DNA of 33,171 nucleotides from an uncultured Clostridia bacterium (lineage in GTDB: Bacteria > Bacillota_A > Clostridia > TANB77 > CAG-508), in assembly GCA_944393165.1 (NCBI GenBank), contig CALXZF010000076.1, forward strand, positions 1 through 33,171. Direction: 5' to 3'. The translations under genes and the position numbers were made by a program. Of the stretch, positions 7,343 to 15,006 are shown piece after piece. Position 1 is the stretch's first letter. Each line of letters begins with the position of its first letter. The notes under the pieces are model-generated. The model worked only from the letters and a program-made list of their open reading frames with translations. It made no database searches and was not told the DNA's origin.

Positions 7343-9793
7343 ATGGTATATAAATTTACTGCTAGAGCTGAAAAGGCTCTAGAAATAGCTAATGAAATTG
7401 CATTAGAACTTGGTCATAATTATATCGGCACTGAGCATATTTTGTATGGACTTTGTAAAGAAGGTACTGGTGTTGTAAGTAAAGTTTTAGAGAGTCAAAA
7501 TATAACAGATGAAGATATTTTGGGCGAAATCGAGATGCTTATTGGGGTAGGAGAGCCACTAGATAAAAATTCGTCTATTGGATTTACTCCTAGAAGCAAG
7601 AGAATTATAGAAAATGCTTTTATTGAAGCTCGTAAATTGGGTTCTGGATTTATTGGCACCGAGCATTTGTTAATAGGAATAATGCACGAAGGAGATAGTG
7701 TGGCTGTAAGGATTATGATGGATTTAAATATAGATCCTCGTAAGCTATATAATGATATTGTTAAAGTTATAAGTGAAGATGAAATGGAGTCAAATTCAAA
7801 TAGAAAATCAGCTGATAAAAATTCTGGAAGCTTTAATTCTACTCCAACACTAAATCAATTTGGCTCAGATTTAACAAAAAGTGCTAGAGAAGGAAAACTT
7901 GACCCCGTAATAGGAAGAAGAAATGAAATTGATAGGGTTACACAAATTTTATCTAGAAGAACTAAAAACAACCCATGTTTAATTGGTGAACCTGGTGTAG
8001 GTAAAACAGCGGTTGTAGAAGGATTAGCAGAAAAAATAGTTGCTGATGATGTACCAGAAATGCTAAAGAATAAAAGAGTTGTAACACTTGATATTTCTGG
8101 AATGGTTGCTGGAGCAAAATATAGAGGAGATTTTGAAGAGAGAATTAAAAAATGCTTGGCAGAAGTTAAAAAAGCTGGAGATGTAATATTATTCATAGAT
8201 GAAATTCATACTATTGTTGGTGCTGGCTCAGCAGAAGGTGCAGTTGATGCTGCAAATATTCTAAAGCCATTATTAGCAAGAGGAGAAGTGCAAGTAATTG
8301 GTGCAACTACATTAAATGAGTATAGAAAATATATAGAAAAAGATAGTGCATTGGAAAGAAGATTTAGTCCAGTTACTGTTGGAGAACCAACTGAAGAAGA
8401 GACTATACAAATATTAGAAGGATTAAGGGATAAATATGAAGCTCATCATAATGTAAAGATTACAGAAGAAGCTATTAAAGCAGCAGTTGAATTATCTATA
8501 AGATATATAAATGATAGATTTTTGCCAGATAAAGCCATAGATTTAATGGATGAAGCGGCTTCAAGAGTAAAAATGAGAACATATACAATGCCGGATAGCA
8601 TAAAAGAAATAGAAGAAAAAATTGCATCTCTAGATAGAGAAAAAGAGGAAGCAATTCGTGTTCAGGATTTTGAAAAAGCTGCGACATTAAGAGATAAAGA
8701 AAATGAACAAAAAGAAAAATTAGAAAAAGAAAAGAAAAAATGGCAAAACAAGAACAGCAAAAATGTAATGAATTTGACAGAAGAGGATATTGCAGAGGTA
8801 ATTGCAAGCTGGACAGGAATACCTGTAAGTAAAATTACTCAAGACGAGAATGAAAAATTAAAACACTTAGAAGAAACATTACATAAGAGAGTAATTGGAC
8901 AAAATGAAGCAGTTGATGCAGTAAGCAAAGCAATAAGAAGAGGTAGAGTGGGATTAAAAGATCCTAATAGACCAATTGGTTCATTCTTATTTTTAGGACC
9001 AACGGGTGTTGGTAAAACTGAGCTTTCAAAAGCTTTGGCAGAGGCACTTTTTGGAAATGAAGATGCTATGATAAGGGTTGATATGTCAGAATATATGGAA
9101 CCACATTCTGTAGCAAAACTTATTGGCTCGCCTCCAGGCTATGTTGGATACGATGAAGGAGGACAATTAACTGAAAAAATAAGAAGGAAACCATATTCTG
9201 TTATACTTTTCGATGAAATAGAAAAAGCTCATCCAGATGTTATGAATATGCTTTTACAAATGCTAGATGACGGAAGACTTACAGATGCACAAGGTAGAAC
9301 AGTAAACTTTAAAAATACAGTTATAATTATGACATCAAATGTGGGCGCTAGAATGATTACAGACAAAAATGTACTTGGATTTAGTCAAAACACAGATAGT
9401 AAAGAAGGAAAAGAAAAAGAATACGAAGAAATCAAGAAAGATGTCATGGCAGAATTGAAGAAACAGTTCAGACCAGAATTTATAAATCGTATAGACGATA
9501 TAATTGTATTCCACAAACTTACTGATGAAGATGTAGAAAAAATAATAGAAATCATGCTAAAACAAGTTACAAAGAGATTAACTGAGCAGGAATATGATGT
9601 GAAAATTGATAAATCAGTAAAAGATTTAGTAGCTAAAAAAGGTATTGATACAAACTATGGTGCTCGTCCATTAAAAAGAGCAATTCAGAGTACAGTAGAA
9701 GATAAAATCGCAGAAGCTATACTTGACGGAAAAATAATACCACATAAAAAAGCAAAAATCGTAGCAGAGAATGACGAAGTGAAAGTTGAATAA
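7343..9793 (+). CDS. clpC: AAA+ unfoldase ClpC (ClpCP protease subunit)
   Basis: The 816-residue protein has the full ClpC layout. Two Clp_N repeats (from residue 3, FTARAEKALEIANEIA, and from about 80, FTPRSKRIIENAF) receive adaptors and phosphoarginine substrates. AAA1 has Walker A GEPGVGKT (215-222) and Walker B VILFIDEIHT. The middle domain carries a UVR-like segment (VQDFEKAATLRDKENE) and distinguishes ClpC from ClpA. AAA2 has Walker A GPTGVGKT (552-559) and Walker B VILFDEIEKAH, with an LGF loop expected to dock on ClpP. The C-terminal D2-small domain contains GARPLKRAI. AGGAGG precedes the ATG. It is the last gene of the ctsR operon; a giant inverted repeat begins at the base after its stop codon. 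Confidence 0.97.
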   Translation: MVYKFTARAEKALEIANEIALELGHNYIGTEHILYGLCKEGTGVVSKVLESQNITDEDILGEIEMLIGVGEPLDKNSSIGFTPRSKRIIENAFIEARKLGSGFIGTEHLLIGIMHEGDSVAVRIMMDLNIDPRKLYNDIVKVISEDEMESNSNRKSADKNSGSFNSTPTLNQFGSDLTKSAREGKLDPVIGRRNEIDRVTQILSRRTKNNPCLIGEPGVGKTAVVEGLAEKIVADDVPEMLKNKRVVTLDISGMVAGAKYRGDFEERIKKCLAEVKKAGDVILFIDEIHTIVGAGSAEGAVDAANILKPLLARGEVQVIGATTLNEYRKYIEKDSALERRFSPVTVGEPTEEETIQILEGLRDKYEAHHNVKITEEAIKAAVELSIRYINDRFLPDKAIDLMDEAASRVKMRTYTMPDSIKEIEEKIASLDREKEEAIRVQDFEKAATLRDKENEQKEKLEKEKKKWQNKNSKNVMNLTEEDIAEVIASWTGIPVSKITQDENEKLKHLEETLHKRVIGQNEAVDAVSKAIRRGRVGLKDPNRPIGSFLFLGPTGVGKTELSKALAEALFGNEDAMIRVDMSEYMEPHSVAKLIGSPPGYVGYDEGGQLTEKIRRKPYSVILFDEIEKAHPDVMNMLLQMLDDGRLTDAQGRTVNFKNTVIIMTSNVGARMITDKNVLGFSQNTDSKEGKEKEYEEIKKDVMAELKKQFRPEFINRIDDIIVFHKLTDEDVEKIIEIMLKQVTKRLTEQEYDVKIDKSVKDLVAKKGIDTNYGARPLKRAIQSTVEDKIAEAILDGKIIPHKKAKIVAENDEVKVE

Positions 9794-10178
9794 TCTGGGA
9801 CATGGGGACGGAGCAATTGTCCCAAAATTGAGACAAGGGGACAGACCTAATTGGGATAAGAGCTCCGTCGTTACAATTCACAGTTGATATTAATATGCAA
9901 ACTAATAGTACTGTTTTATAAAAGTAATTCGAATATGTCGGTCAAGCTGATTTTCATTGATATTCTAAAAGAAATTTTGTAAGCGCCCTCAAAAGGGTTT
10001 GAGATTCCCTAACAAAATTTTTTAAGAATATCAAACTCAAATCACATTCCATTCCATATTCTCTTACTTTTATAAAACAGTACTATTAGTTTGCAAGAGA
10101 TTTTAGTTGGCTGTGAATTGTAACGCTCTGTCCCCATTTCCCAAAATTGGGACAACAGCTCCGTCCCCATGTCCCAGA
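9794..10178. repeat. 385-bp nested giant inverted repeat with REP-like ends
   Basis: This fills most of the gap between clpC and ldh. Four blocks on the left pair in order with four on the right: 9794-9814 with 10158-10178 (21 bp, perfect, containing GGGACGGAGC), 9869-9883 with 10111-10125 (15 bp, perfect), 9897-9927 with 10064-10094 (31 bp, perfect), and 9959-9980 with 10012-10032 (imperfect). The apex is GCGCCCTCAAAAGGG. Each end can also fold on its own: GACGGAGC (9807-9814) pairs with GCTCCGTC (9862-9869) around TTGTCCC-type sequence, as REP units do. It begins directly after the clpC stop. No ORF of note lies inside. It could be a non-autonomous mobile repeat, a structured RNA or a strong transcription barrier. 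Confidence 0.9.
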
Positions 10179-10262
10179 AAAAAAGTTGTTTAAATAATTG
10201 AAAATGATGCCATAATGTGATAAACTGATATGTGGCAAAATTAAACTAGAAAGGATGATTTT

Positions 10263-11222
10263 ATGAAAAAAGGAAAAATTGTATTAGTAGGAACAGGATT
10301 CGTAGGAATGAGCATGGCATATTCTATGCTAAATAGAGGAGGAATAAACGAACTAATATTAGTAGATTTAGACAAGGATAAAACAATTGGTGAAGAAATG
10401 GATTTATCTCATGGACTTCCATATGCCCCACAAAAAATGATAATAAAAGCAGGAGATTATAGCGAATGTAAAGATGCACAGATAGTTGTAATTACTGCAG
10501 GAGCAGCTCAAAAACCAGGACAAACGAGATTAGAACTTGCTGAAACAAATACAAAAATAATGAAGAGCGTAACAGAGCAAATAATGGCTAGTGGATTTAA
10601 TGGAATAATAATAGTTGCAACAAACCCAGTAGATTTGATGACATATGTTGTTTCAAAAGTATCTGGTCTTCCAAAAAATCAAGTTATCGGTTCAGGAACA
10701 GTTCTAGATACAGCCAGACTTCGTTATTTACTTGCCGATTATTTCAAAATTTCTAGTAAAAATATTCATGCATATATCATGGGAGAACATGGAGATTCAT
10801 CATTTGTTCCATGGAATCATGCATATATAGGTTGTAAGAGTGTATTAGATGTAATGAAAGATAGCAAAAAAGAGCTTTCTGATTTAGAAAAGATTCATAA
10901 AGGTGTTGTAAATGCGGCATATGAAATTATTGAAAAGAAAAAAGCAACATATTATGGAGTAGGAATGGCATTAAATAGAATTGTTAGAGCTATTTTGGAT
11001 GACGAAAACTCAATACTTACAGTATCAACATATTTAAAAGATGGAGCTTATGGACAAGATGATATTTATATTGGAGTACCTGCTGTAATTAATTCAAAAG
11101 GTGTAAGAGAATTATTAGATTTAAATTTAAATGAAAAAGAACAAGAAAAATTAAATAATAGTTGTAACATAATAAAAGAGATGAGAAAAGAATCAATAGA
11201 CAAACTTATAAATGAAAAATAG
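10263..11222 (+). CDS. ldh: L-lactate dehydrogenase
   Basis: The 319-residue protein reduces pyruvate to L-lactate with NADH, a fermentative NAD+ regeneration step. The Rossmann motif GTGFVGM is at 10-16, the adenosine-binding Asp at 35-37 (LVDLD), the substrate-specificity loop AGAAQKPGQTR at 79-89 (Gln, as in lactate rather than malate dehydrogenases), DTARLR at 149-154, and the active-site MGEHGDS at 173-179 with catalytic His176. AAAGGATG lies 5-6 bases before the ATG. It appears monocistronic: a giant inverted repeat separates it from clpC, and a clear terminator follows. No allosteric fructose-bisphosphate site can be judged by eye. Lys and Met auxiliary genes are not adjacent, so context adds nothing to the call. 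Confidence 0.95.
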   Translation: MKKGKIVLVGTGFVGMSMAYSMLNRGGINELILVDLDKDKTIGEEMDLSHGLPYAPQKMIIKAGDYSECKDAQIVVITAGAAQKPGQTRLELAETNTKIMKSVTEQIMASGFNGIIIVATNPVDLMTYVVSKVSGLPKNQVIGSGTVLDTARLRYLLADYFKISSKNIHAYIMGEHGDSSFVPWNHAYIGCKSVLDVMKDSKKELSDLEKIHKGVVNAAYEIIEKKKATYYGVGMALNRIVRAILDDENSILTVSTYLKDGAYGQDDIYIGVPAVINSKGVRELLDLNLNEKEQEKLNNSCNIIKEMRKESIDKLINEK

Positions 11223-11238
11223 AAAAAAATACAAACCT

Positions 11239-11265
11239 AAGTCAGTGGGATATCTACTGACTTTT
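11239..11265 (+). terminator. intrinsic terminator after ldh
   Basis: AAGTCAGT (11239-11246) pairs with ACTGACTT (11256-11263) and runs into TTTTA. It is placed 17 bases after the ldh stop. Confidence 0.8.
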
Positions 11266-11275
11266 ATGTATAATG

Positions 11276-11304
11276 TAGATATTAATTAATTATTGTGCTA
11301 TAAT
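11276..11304 (+). promoter_or_regulatory. promoter of the hemolysin III-family gene
   Basis: TAGATA (11276-11281), a 17-base spacer and TATAAT (11299-11304) preceded by TGC (extended -10). It gives a leader of about 65 bases. Confidence 0.55.
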
Positions 11305-11377
11305 GCAAAAATAAAAGAGGAGTTTTAAGAATAATATTATATAGGAGTAGAAATATTAAAGTTTGAAAGGAGTTGCT

Positions 11378-12052
11378 ATGACAAGAACCAAGCTGAAAGA
11401 TAGGATACTTCCAACATATACTAAAGGAGAAGAAATATTTAATATGACTTCTCATATTGTTGGGGCTGTGCTAGGAATAGTCGCTATAGTATTGTGTGTG
11501 GTAATGGCTGCGGTGCATGGAAATGGGTATGGAGTTGTAAGTGGTGCAATTTATGGAACAACAATGCTCATTTTGTATACGATGTCGAGCATATATCATG
11601 GACTTAGCCCAAGATGTGCAGGAAAAAAAGTAATGCAAGTACTTGACCATTGTACAATATTTTTATTAATTGCTGGCTCATATACGCCATTTGCATTGTG
11701 TACATTTAGAGAATATGATACTGCAACCGGCTGGACAATATTTGGAATAATTTGGGCTATGGCAATATTAGGAATTGTTTTAAATGCTATAGACCTAAAA
11801 AAATACAAAAAGTTTTCAATGATTTGCTACTTGGGAATGGGCTGGGCAATAATCTTTAAAATAAATCTATTGCCAGTATTACTTCCAACAGCGGGGCTTG
11901 TACTTCTTGTAGCAGGTGGGCTAGCCTATACAATAGGTGCAGTTTTGTATGGAGTTGGAAAAAAACATAAATGGATGCATTCTATTTTTCATTTGTTTAT
12001 TTTATTGGGGAGTTTACTTCAATTTTTTTGCATATTATTATATGTAATGTAA
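11378..12052 (+). CDS. hemolysin III / TrhA (PAQR-type) seven-helix membrane protein
   Basis: The 224-residue integral membrane protein belongs to the HlyIII/YqfA/PAQR family. It shows the three conserved metal-site signatures: SSIYHG (S-x3-H), LDHCTIFLLIAGSYTPF (D in a DH motif) and the C-terminal HSIFHLF (H-x3-H). Seven hydrophobic segments can be counted. Bacterial members are linked to membrane-fluidity homeostasis; the old name hemolysin III is probably misleading. I chose the ATG at 11378 (AGGAG 5 bases upstream) over an in-frame TTG 15 bases earlier that lies inside the ribosome binding site. It is flanked by its own promoter and by a hairpin that starts inside its stop codon, so it is probably a single-gene unit. 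Confidence 0.92.
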   Translation: MTRTKLKDRILPTYTKGEEIFNMTSHIVGAVLGIVAIVLCVVMAAVHGNGYGVVSGAIYGTTMLILYTMSSIYHGLSPRCAGKKVMQVLDHCTIFLLIAGSYTPFALCTFREYDTATGWTIFGIIWAMAILGIVLNAIDLKKYKKFSMICYLGMGWAIIFKINLLPVLLPTAGLVLLVAGGLAYTIGAVLYGVGKKHKWMHSIFHLFILLGSLLQFFCILLYVM

Positions 12053-12080
12053 ACAAAAAGAAGTAGTCCCTTTTGTTTAC
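12049..12080 (+). terminator. terminator-like hairpin ahead of the ABC transporter gene
   Basis: GTAAACAAAA (12049-12058) and TTTTGTTTAC (12071-12080) form a perfect 10-bp stem with a 12-base loop. The left arm overlaps the stop codon of the hemolysin III-family gene; the T's are in the right arm, not after it. Only 16 bases separate it from the next start codon. Confidence 0.55.
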
Positions 12081-12096
12081 GGAGAAAGGATTAGTT

Positions 12097-13516
12097 ATGT
12101 TAAGATTAGAGAATATTAAAAAGGAATATATTACAGGAGATAGTAAAGTTGAAGCATTAAAAGGAATTACACTTCAGTTTAGAAAAAGTGAGTTCGTTTC
12201 TATTTTGGGCCAAAGTGGTTGCGGAAAAACTACACTTTTAAATATTATTGGCGGATTAGATAGATACACAACAGGAGATTTAATTATAAATGGAAAATCT
12301 ACTAAAGAGTTTAAAGATAAAGATTGGGATTCATATAGAAATCATAGTGTTGGATTTGTGTTCCAAACATATAATTTAATCCCACATCAAACAATTTTGG
12401 CTAATGTGGAATTGGCATTAACTCTTTCTGGAGTTTCAAAAGCAGAAAGAAGAAAAAAGGCTATCGATGCTTTAGAAGAGGTTGGTCTTAAAGAACATAT
12501 ACATAAAAAGCCTAATCAATTATCTGGTGGACAAATGCAAAGAGTAGCTATTGCAAGGGCTTTGGTAAATGACCCAGAGATTATATTAGCAGATGAACCA
12601 ACAGGAGCTCTAGACACTAAAACCAGTGTTCAGGTCATGGAGATTTTAAAGAAAATTTCTAAAGACAGATTAATTATTATGGTTACCCATAACCCAGAAT
12701 TGGCGGAAAAATATTCATCTAGAATTATAAAAATTTTGGACGGAAAGATTACAGATGATTCTAATCCATACGATAAAGAAGAAGAGAAAAAAGAAGATAG
12801 GACTTCTAAAGCAAATAGCAAAGTTTCAATGAGCTTTTTTACGGCATTAACATTAAGTTTGAATAATTTGATGACCAAAAAAGGAAGAACAATTTTAACA
12901 TCTTTTGCAGGAAGTATTGGAATTATAGGAATTGCTTTGATTTTATCTTTATCAAGCGGAATGCAAACATACATAAATAGAGTGGAAGAAGATACATTAT
13001 CATCATACCCTATAACTGTTCAAGAGGAAACTATTGATATGGCTAGTATGATGACTTCTCTCATGGAAAATACTGAAGAAGTAGAACATGAAGAAGGAAA
13101 AATATATTCTAGAAATATTGTAAATGACATGTTAAGTACTATTTCAACTAAGGTTCAAAGCAACAATAATGATTGGAATTATAACATATATTTCTGTTCT
13201 CGAAAGAACAAAAGAAATTGGAATTTTAAGAAGTATTGGTGCATCTAAGAAAGACATATCAAGAGTATTTAATGCAGAAACATTCATAGTGGGCTTGGGA
13301 GCAGGCCTATTAGGAATAATAGTTACACTTATTTTAAATATTCCTATAAATATAATCATAAAAGCAGTTACAGACATTTCAGGATTAGCTAGTTTGCCAA
13401 TGGCAGGAGGAATAATACTTGTTGTTATTAGCATGCTACTTACAGTAATTGCAGGTTTAATTCCAGCAAAAATGGCAAGCAAAAAAGACCCAGTAGAAGC
13501 ATTAAGAACTGAGTAA
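12097..13516 (+). pseudogene. decayed MacB/LolD-FtsX-type ABC transporter (fused ATPase-permease), internal deletion and frameshift
   Basis: The 5' part (ATG 12097, AGAAAGGA 6 bases upstream) encodes a complete ATPase: Walker A GQSGCGKTT (38-46), signature [15 protein letters not shown] and Walker [14 protein letters not shown] linker and the first permease helix follow (LTSFAGSIGIIGIALILSLSSGM), then the start of the extracellular domain. At about 13160-13168 the frame breaks: the first frame continues as unrelated residues to a TAA at 13246-13248, while the +1 frame resumes as MIGIITYISVLERTKEIGILRSIGASKKDISRVF, the conserved cytoplasmic loop of the FtsX-like permease, with the last helices to the TAA at 13514-13516. 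The large extracellular domain and part of TM2 are missing. The ATPase could still be made as a truncated protein. Intact relatives export peptides or antibiotics. Confidence 0.85.
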
Positions 13517-13529
13517 GATAAAACTTGTC

Positions 13530-13635
13530 CAAAAGGGACACTCGAAAATGTCCAAGAACTTGGACGAAAAGGAGTGTCCCTTTTGACCAAGTTCTTGGAC
13601 ATTTTCGAGTGTCCCTTTTGGCCAAGTTCTTGACA
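13530..13635. repeat. 34-bp perfect inverted repeat with overlapping direct repeats
   Basis: Arms 13530-13563 and 13587-13620 are perfect reverse complements over 34 bases, separated by 23 bases. The loop plus right arm (from GAGTGTCCCTTTTG at 13572) is repeated directly from 13607 (same 14-mer, then GCCAAGTTCTTGAC). The element is thus one inverted plus two partly overlapping direct copies of a GGGACACTC-type unit. It occupies nearly the whole gap between the ABC pseudogene and the next promoter, and its last bases form that promoter's -35. Confidence 0.9.
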
Positions 13636-13657
13636 AAACAGAAAAATGTTATATAAT
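13630..13657 (+). promoter_or_regulatory. sigma-A promoter of the Cys/Met PLP-enzyme gene
   Basis: Consensus TTGACA (13630-13635) and consensus TATAAT (13652-13657) are 16 bases apart. The -35 box is the end of the upstream repeat element (CCAAGTTCTTGACA compared with CCAAGTTCTTGGAC in its other copy). Confidence 0.85.
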
Positions 13658-13676
13658 GTTGCAAGACAAGCAGGCT

Positions 13677-13698
13677 TATATTCTTAATTAAGAATATA
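13677..13698 (+). other. 22-bp perfect palindrome in the leader
   Basis: Within the predicted leader (start near 13664) a self-complementary 22-base run centred on TTAATTAA and bounded by TATATTC and GAATATA lies between two copies of CAGGCT (13671-13676, 13709-13714). It may be a dimeric repressor site or an RNA hairpin. It does not match a riboswitch class I know. Confidence 0.6.
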
Positions 13699-13742
13699 CT
13701 GTTATAGACAGGCTGAAACCTTTATAGAAAGGAACATGTAGA

Positions 13743-14921
13743 ATGAAAGATTCAAAAGATTATGAAAATTTTGACAGAAAAGAAGGACTAAAATTATCAT
13801 CAAAGGTTGTACATGGCGCATTAGGCGTAGACCCAGCAACAGGTTCATTAAGTTTCCCAATTTATCAAACTGCTACATTTAAACATAGCGGAATAGAAAT
13901 AAGGGATCCATATAATTACTCAAGATGTATAAATCCAACAAGAGAAGAATTAGAAAAAACAATGACAATATTAGAAGAAGGAACAAGAGCTTTTGCGGTA
14001 AATTCAGGAATGGCTGCAATCACACTTGTATTTTCTCTATTAAAACCAGGAGACCATATTGTAATGTCAGATGACATATATGGAGGAACTTTTAGAGAAG
14101 TAGATGAAGTACTAACGAAGAACGGCGTAGAGTATGATAGTATAGATTTATCAGATTTAGACTTATTAAAGAAAACAATAAAATCAAATACAAAAATGAT
14201 TTTTGTTGAAACACCAACAAATCCAATGATGAAAGTTGCAGATATTGCAGAGATTTCAAAAATTGGACATGAAATTGGCGCTTTAGTAGTTGTTGATAAT
14301 ACTTTTCTAACACCATATTTCCAAAGACCACTAACACTTGGGGCTGATATTGTTGTACATAGTGGAACAAAGTATTTAGCAGGACATAATGATGTTGTAG
14401 CAGGTGTTGTAGTTGTAAAAGATAAAGAAATTGGAGAAAAATTAGAAATTCAAATGTACATATATGGTGCAGGGCTTGGACCAATGGATTCTTGGCTAAT
14501 GTTAAGAGGAATAAAAACACTAGCACTAAGAATGGAAAAACATGCAGAGAATGCATACAAAGTAGCAAATTGGTTAAGAAAACAACCAAAAGTAGAACAA
14601 GTTTACTATGTGGGATTTGAAGATCATAAAGATTATGCTGTTACTAAAAAACAAACAACAGGATTTGGAGGAATGATTTCATTTAGAGTTGATAGCATAG
14701 AAACTGTTAACAATATTTTAAGTAAATTAAAATTAGTTATATTTGCTGAAAGCTTAGGTGGAGTAGAAAGTTTAATCACTCATCCTGTAAGTAGAACACA
14801 TACAGAAATTGCAGAAGATAAGAGAATGGCACTTGGAATTACAGACACATTACTTCGTTTATCTGTAGGAATCGAAGATGCAGATGATATCATCGCAGAT
14901 ATAGAGCAAGCAATGAAATAG
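13743..14921 (+). CDS. trans-sulfuration-type PLP enzyme (cystathionine gamma-synthase / beta- or gamma-lyase family)
   Basis: The 392-residue protein is a Cys/Met-metabolism PLP-dependent fold-type I enzyme. It has YNYSRCINPTR (57-67; the Tyr and Arg that contact PLP phosphate), SGMAAI (88-93), the PLP-ring Asp in VVDNTFLTPYFQRPL (183-197) and the Schiff-base lysine Lys210 in SGTKYLAGHND. The family interconverts cystathionine, homocysteine, methionine and cysteine. Synthase and lyase members cannot be told apart reliably by eye. The AAAGGA is 9 bases from the ATG at 13743 but 2 bases from an ATG-TAG at 13736, so 13743 is the start. It has its own strong promoter and is followed by a terminator-like stem, then by the DapF-MurE gene; both lie in aspartate-family/amino-acid metabolism. 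Confidence 0.88.
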   Translation: MKDSKDYENFDRKEGLKLSSKVVHGALGVDPATGSLSFPIYQTATFKHSGIEIRDPYNYSRCINPTREELEKTMTILEEGTRAFAVNSGMAAITLVFSLLKPGDHIVMSDDIYGGTFREVDEVLTKNGVEYDSIDLSDLDLLKKTIKSNTKMIFVETPTNPMMKVADIAEISKIGHEIGALVVVDNTFLTPYFQRPLTLGADIVVHSGTKYLAGHNDVVAGVVVVKDKEIGEKLEIQMYIYGAGLGPMDSWLMLRGIKTLALRMEKHAENAYKVANWLRKQPKVEQVYYVGFEDHKDYAVTKKQTTGFGGMISFRVDSIETVNNILSKLKLVIFAESLGGVESLITHPVSRTHTEIAEDKRMALGITDTLLRLSVGIEDADDIIADIEQAMK

Positions 14922-14926
14922 GAAAT

Positions 14927-14987
14927 AAGAGCTATTGGCAGGAAGAGTAACAATAAATTCCAAAAATTGGCCAATAGTTCTTCTTTT
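14927..14987 (+). terminator. terminator or attenuator just upstream of the DapF-MurE gene
   Basis: AAGAGCTATTGGC (14927-14939) pairs with GCCAATAGTTCTT (14970-14982) over 13 bp with one G-U, around a 30-base loop, and is followed by CTTTT. Only 7 bases separate it from the GGAGG of the next gene and no consensus promoter fits between, so the downstream gene probably depends on read-through. Confidence 0.65.
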
Positions 14988-15006
14988 AAATAATGGAGGA
15001 ATAAAA

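Noticed and set aside
10183..10200. A possible Rex redox-repressor site upstream of ldh (TTGTTTAAATAATTGAAA)
   Set aside because: The left half fits TTGTTAA at six of seven positions but the right half fits TTAACAA at only three of seven.
13144..13602. A 152-codon - strand frame over the ABC pseudogene 3' part and the inverted repeat
   Set aside because: It is the shadow of the permease helices and of the repeat; there is no ribosome binding site.
13664..13742. A SAM riboswitch in the leader of the PLP-enzyme gene
   Set aside because: The leader is under 80 bases and lacks the conserved SAM-I core and kink-turn; no other SAM class I know matches.
14092..14589. A 165-codon open frame on the - strand opposite the PLP-enzyme gene
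   Set aside because: It lies entirely inside a well-supported conserved gene, is rich in Leu/Phe/His from reverse-complemented A/T-rich codons, and has no ribosome binding site or homology.
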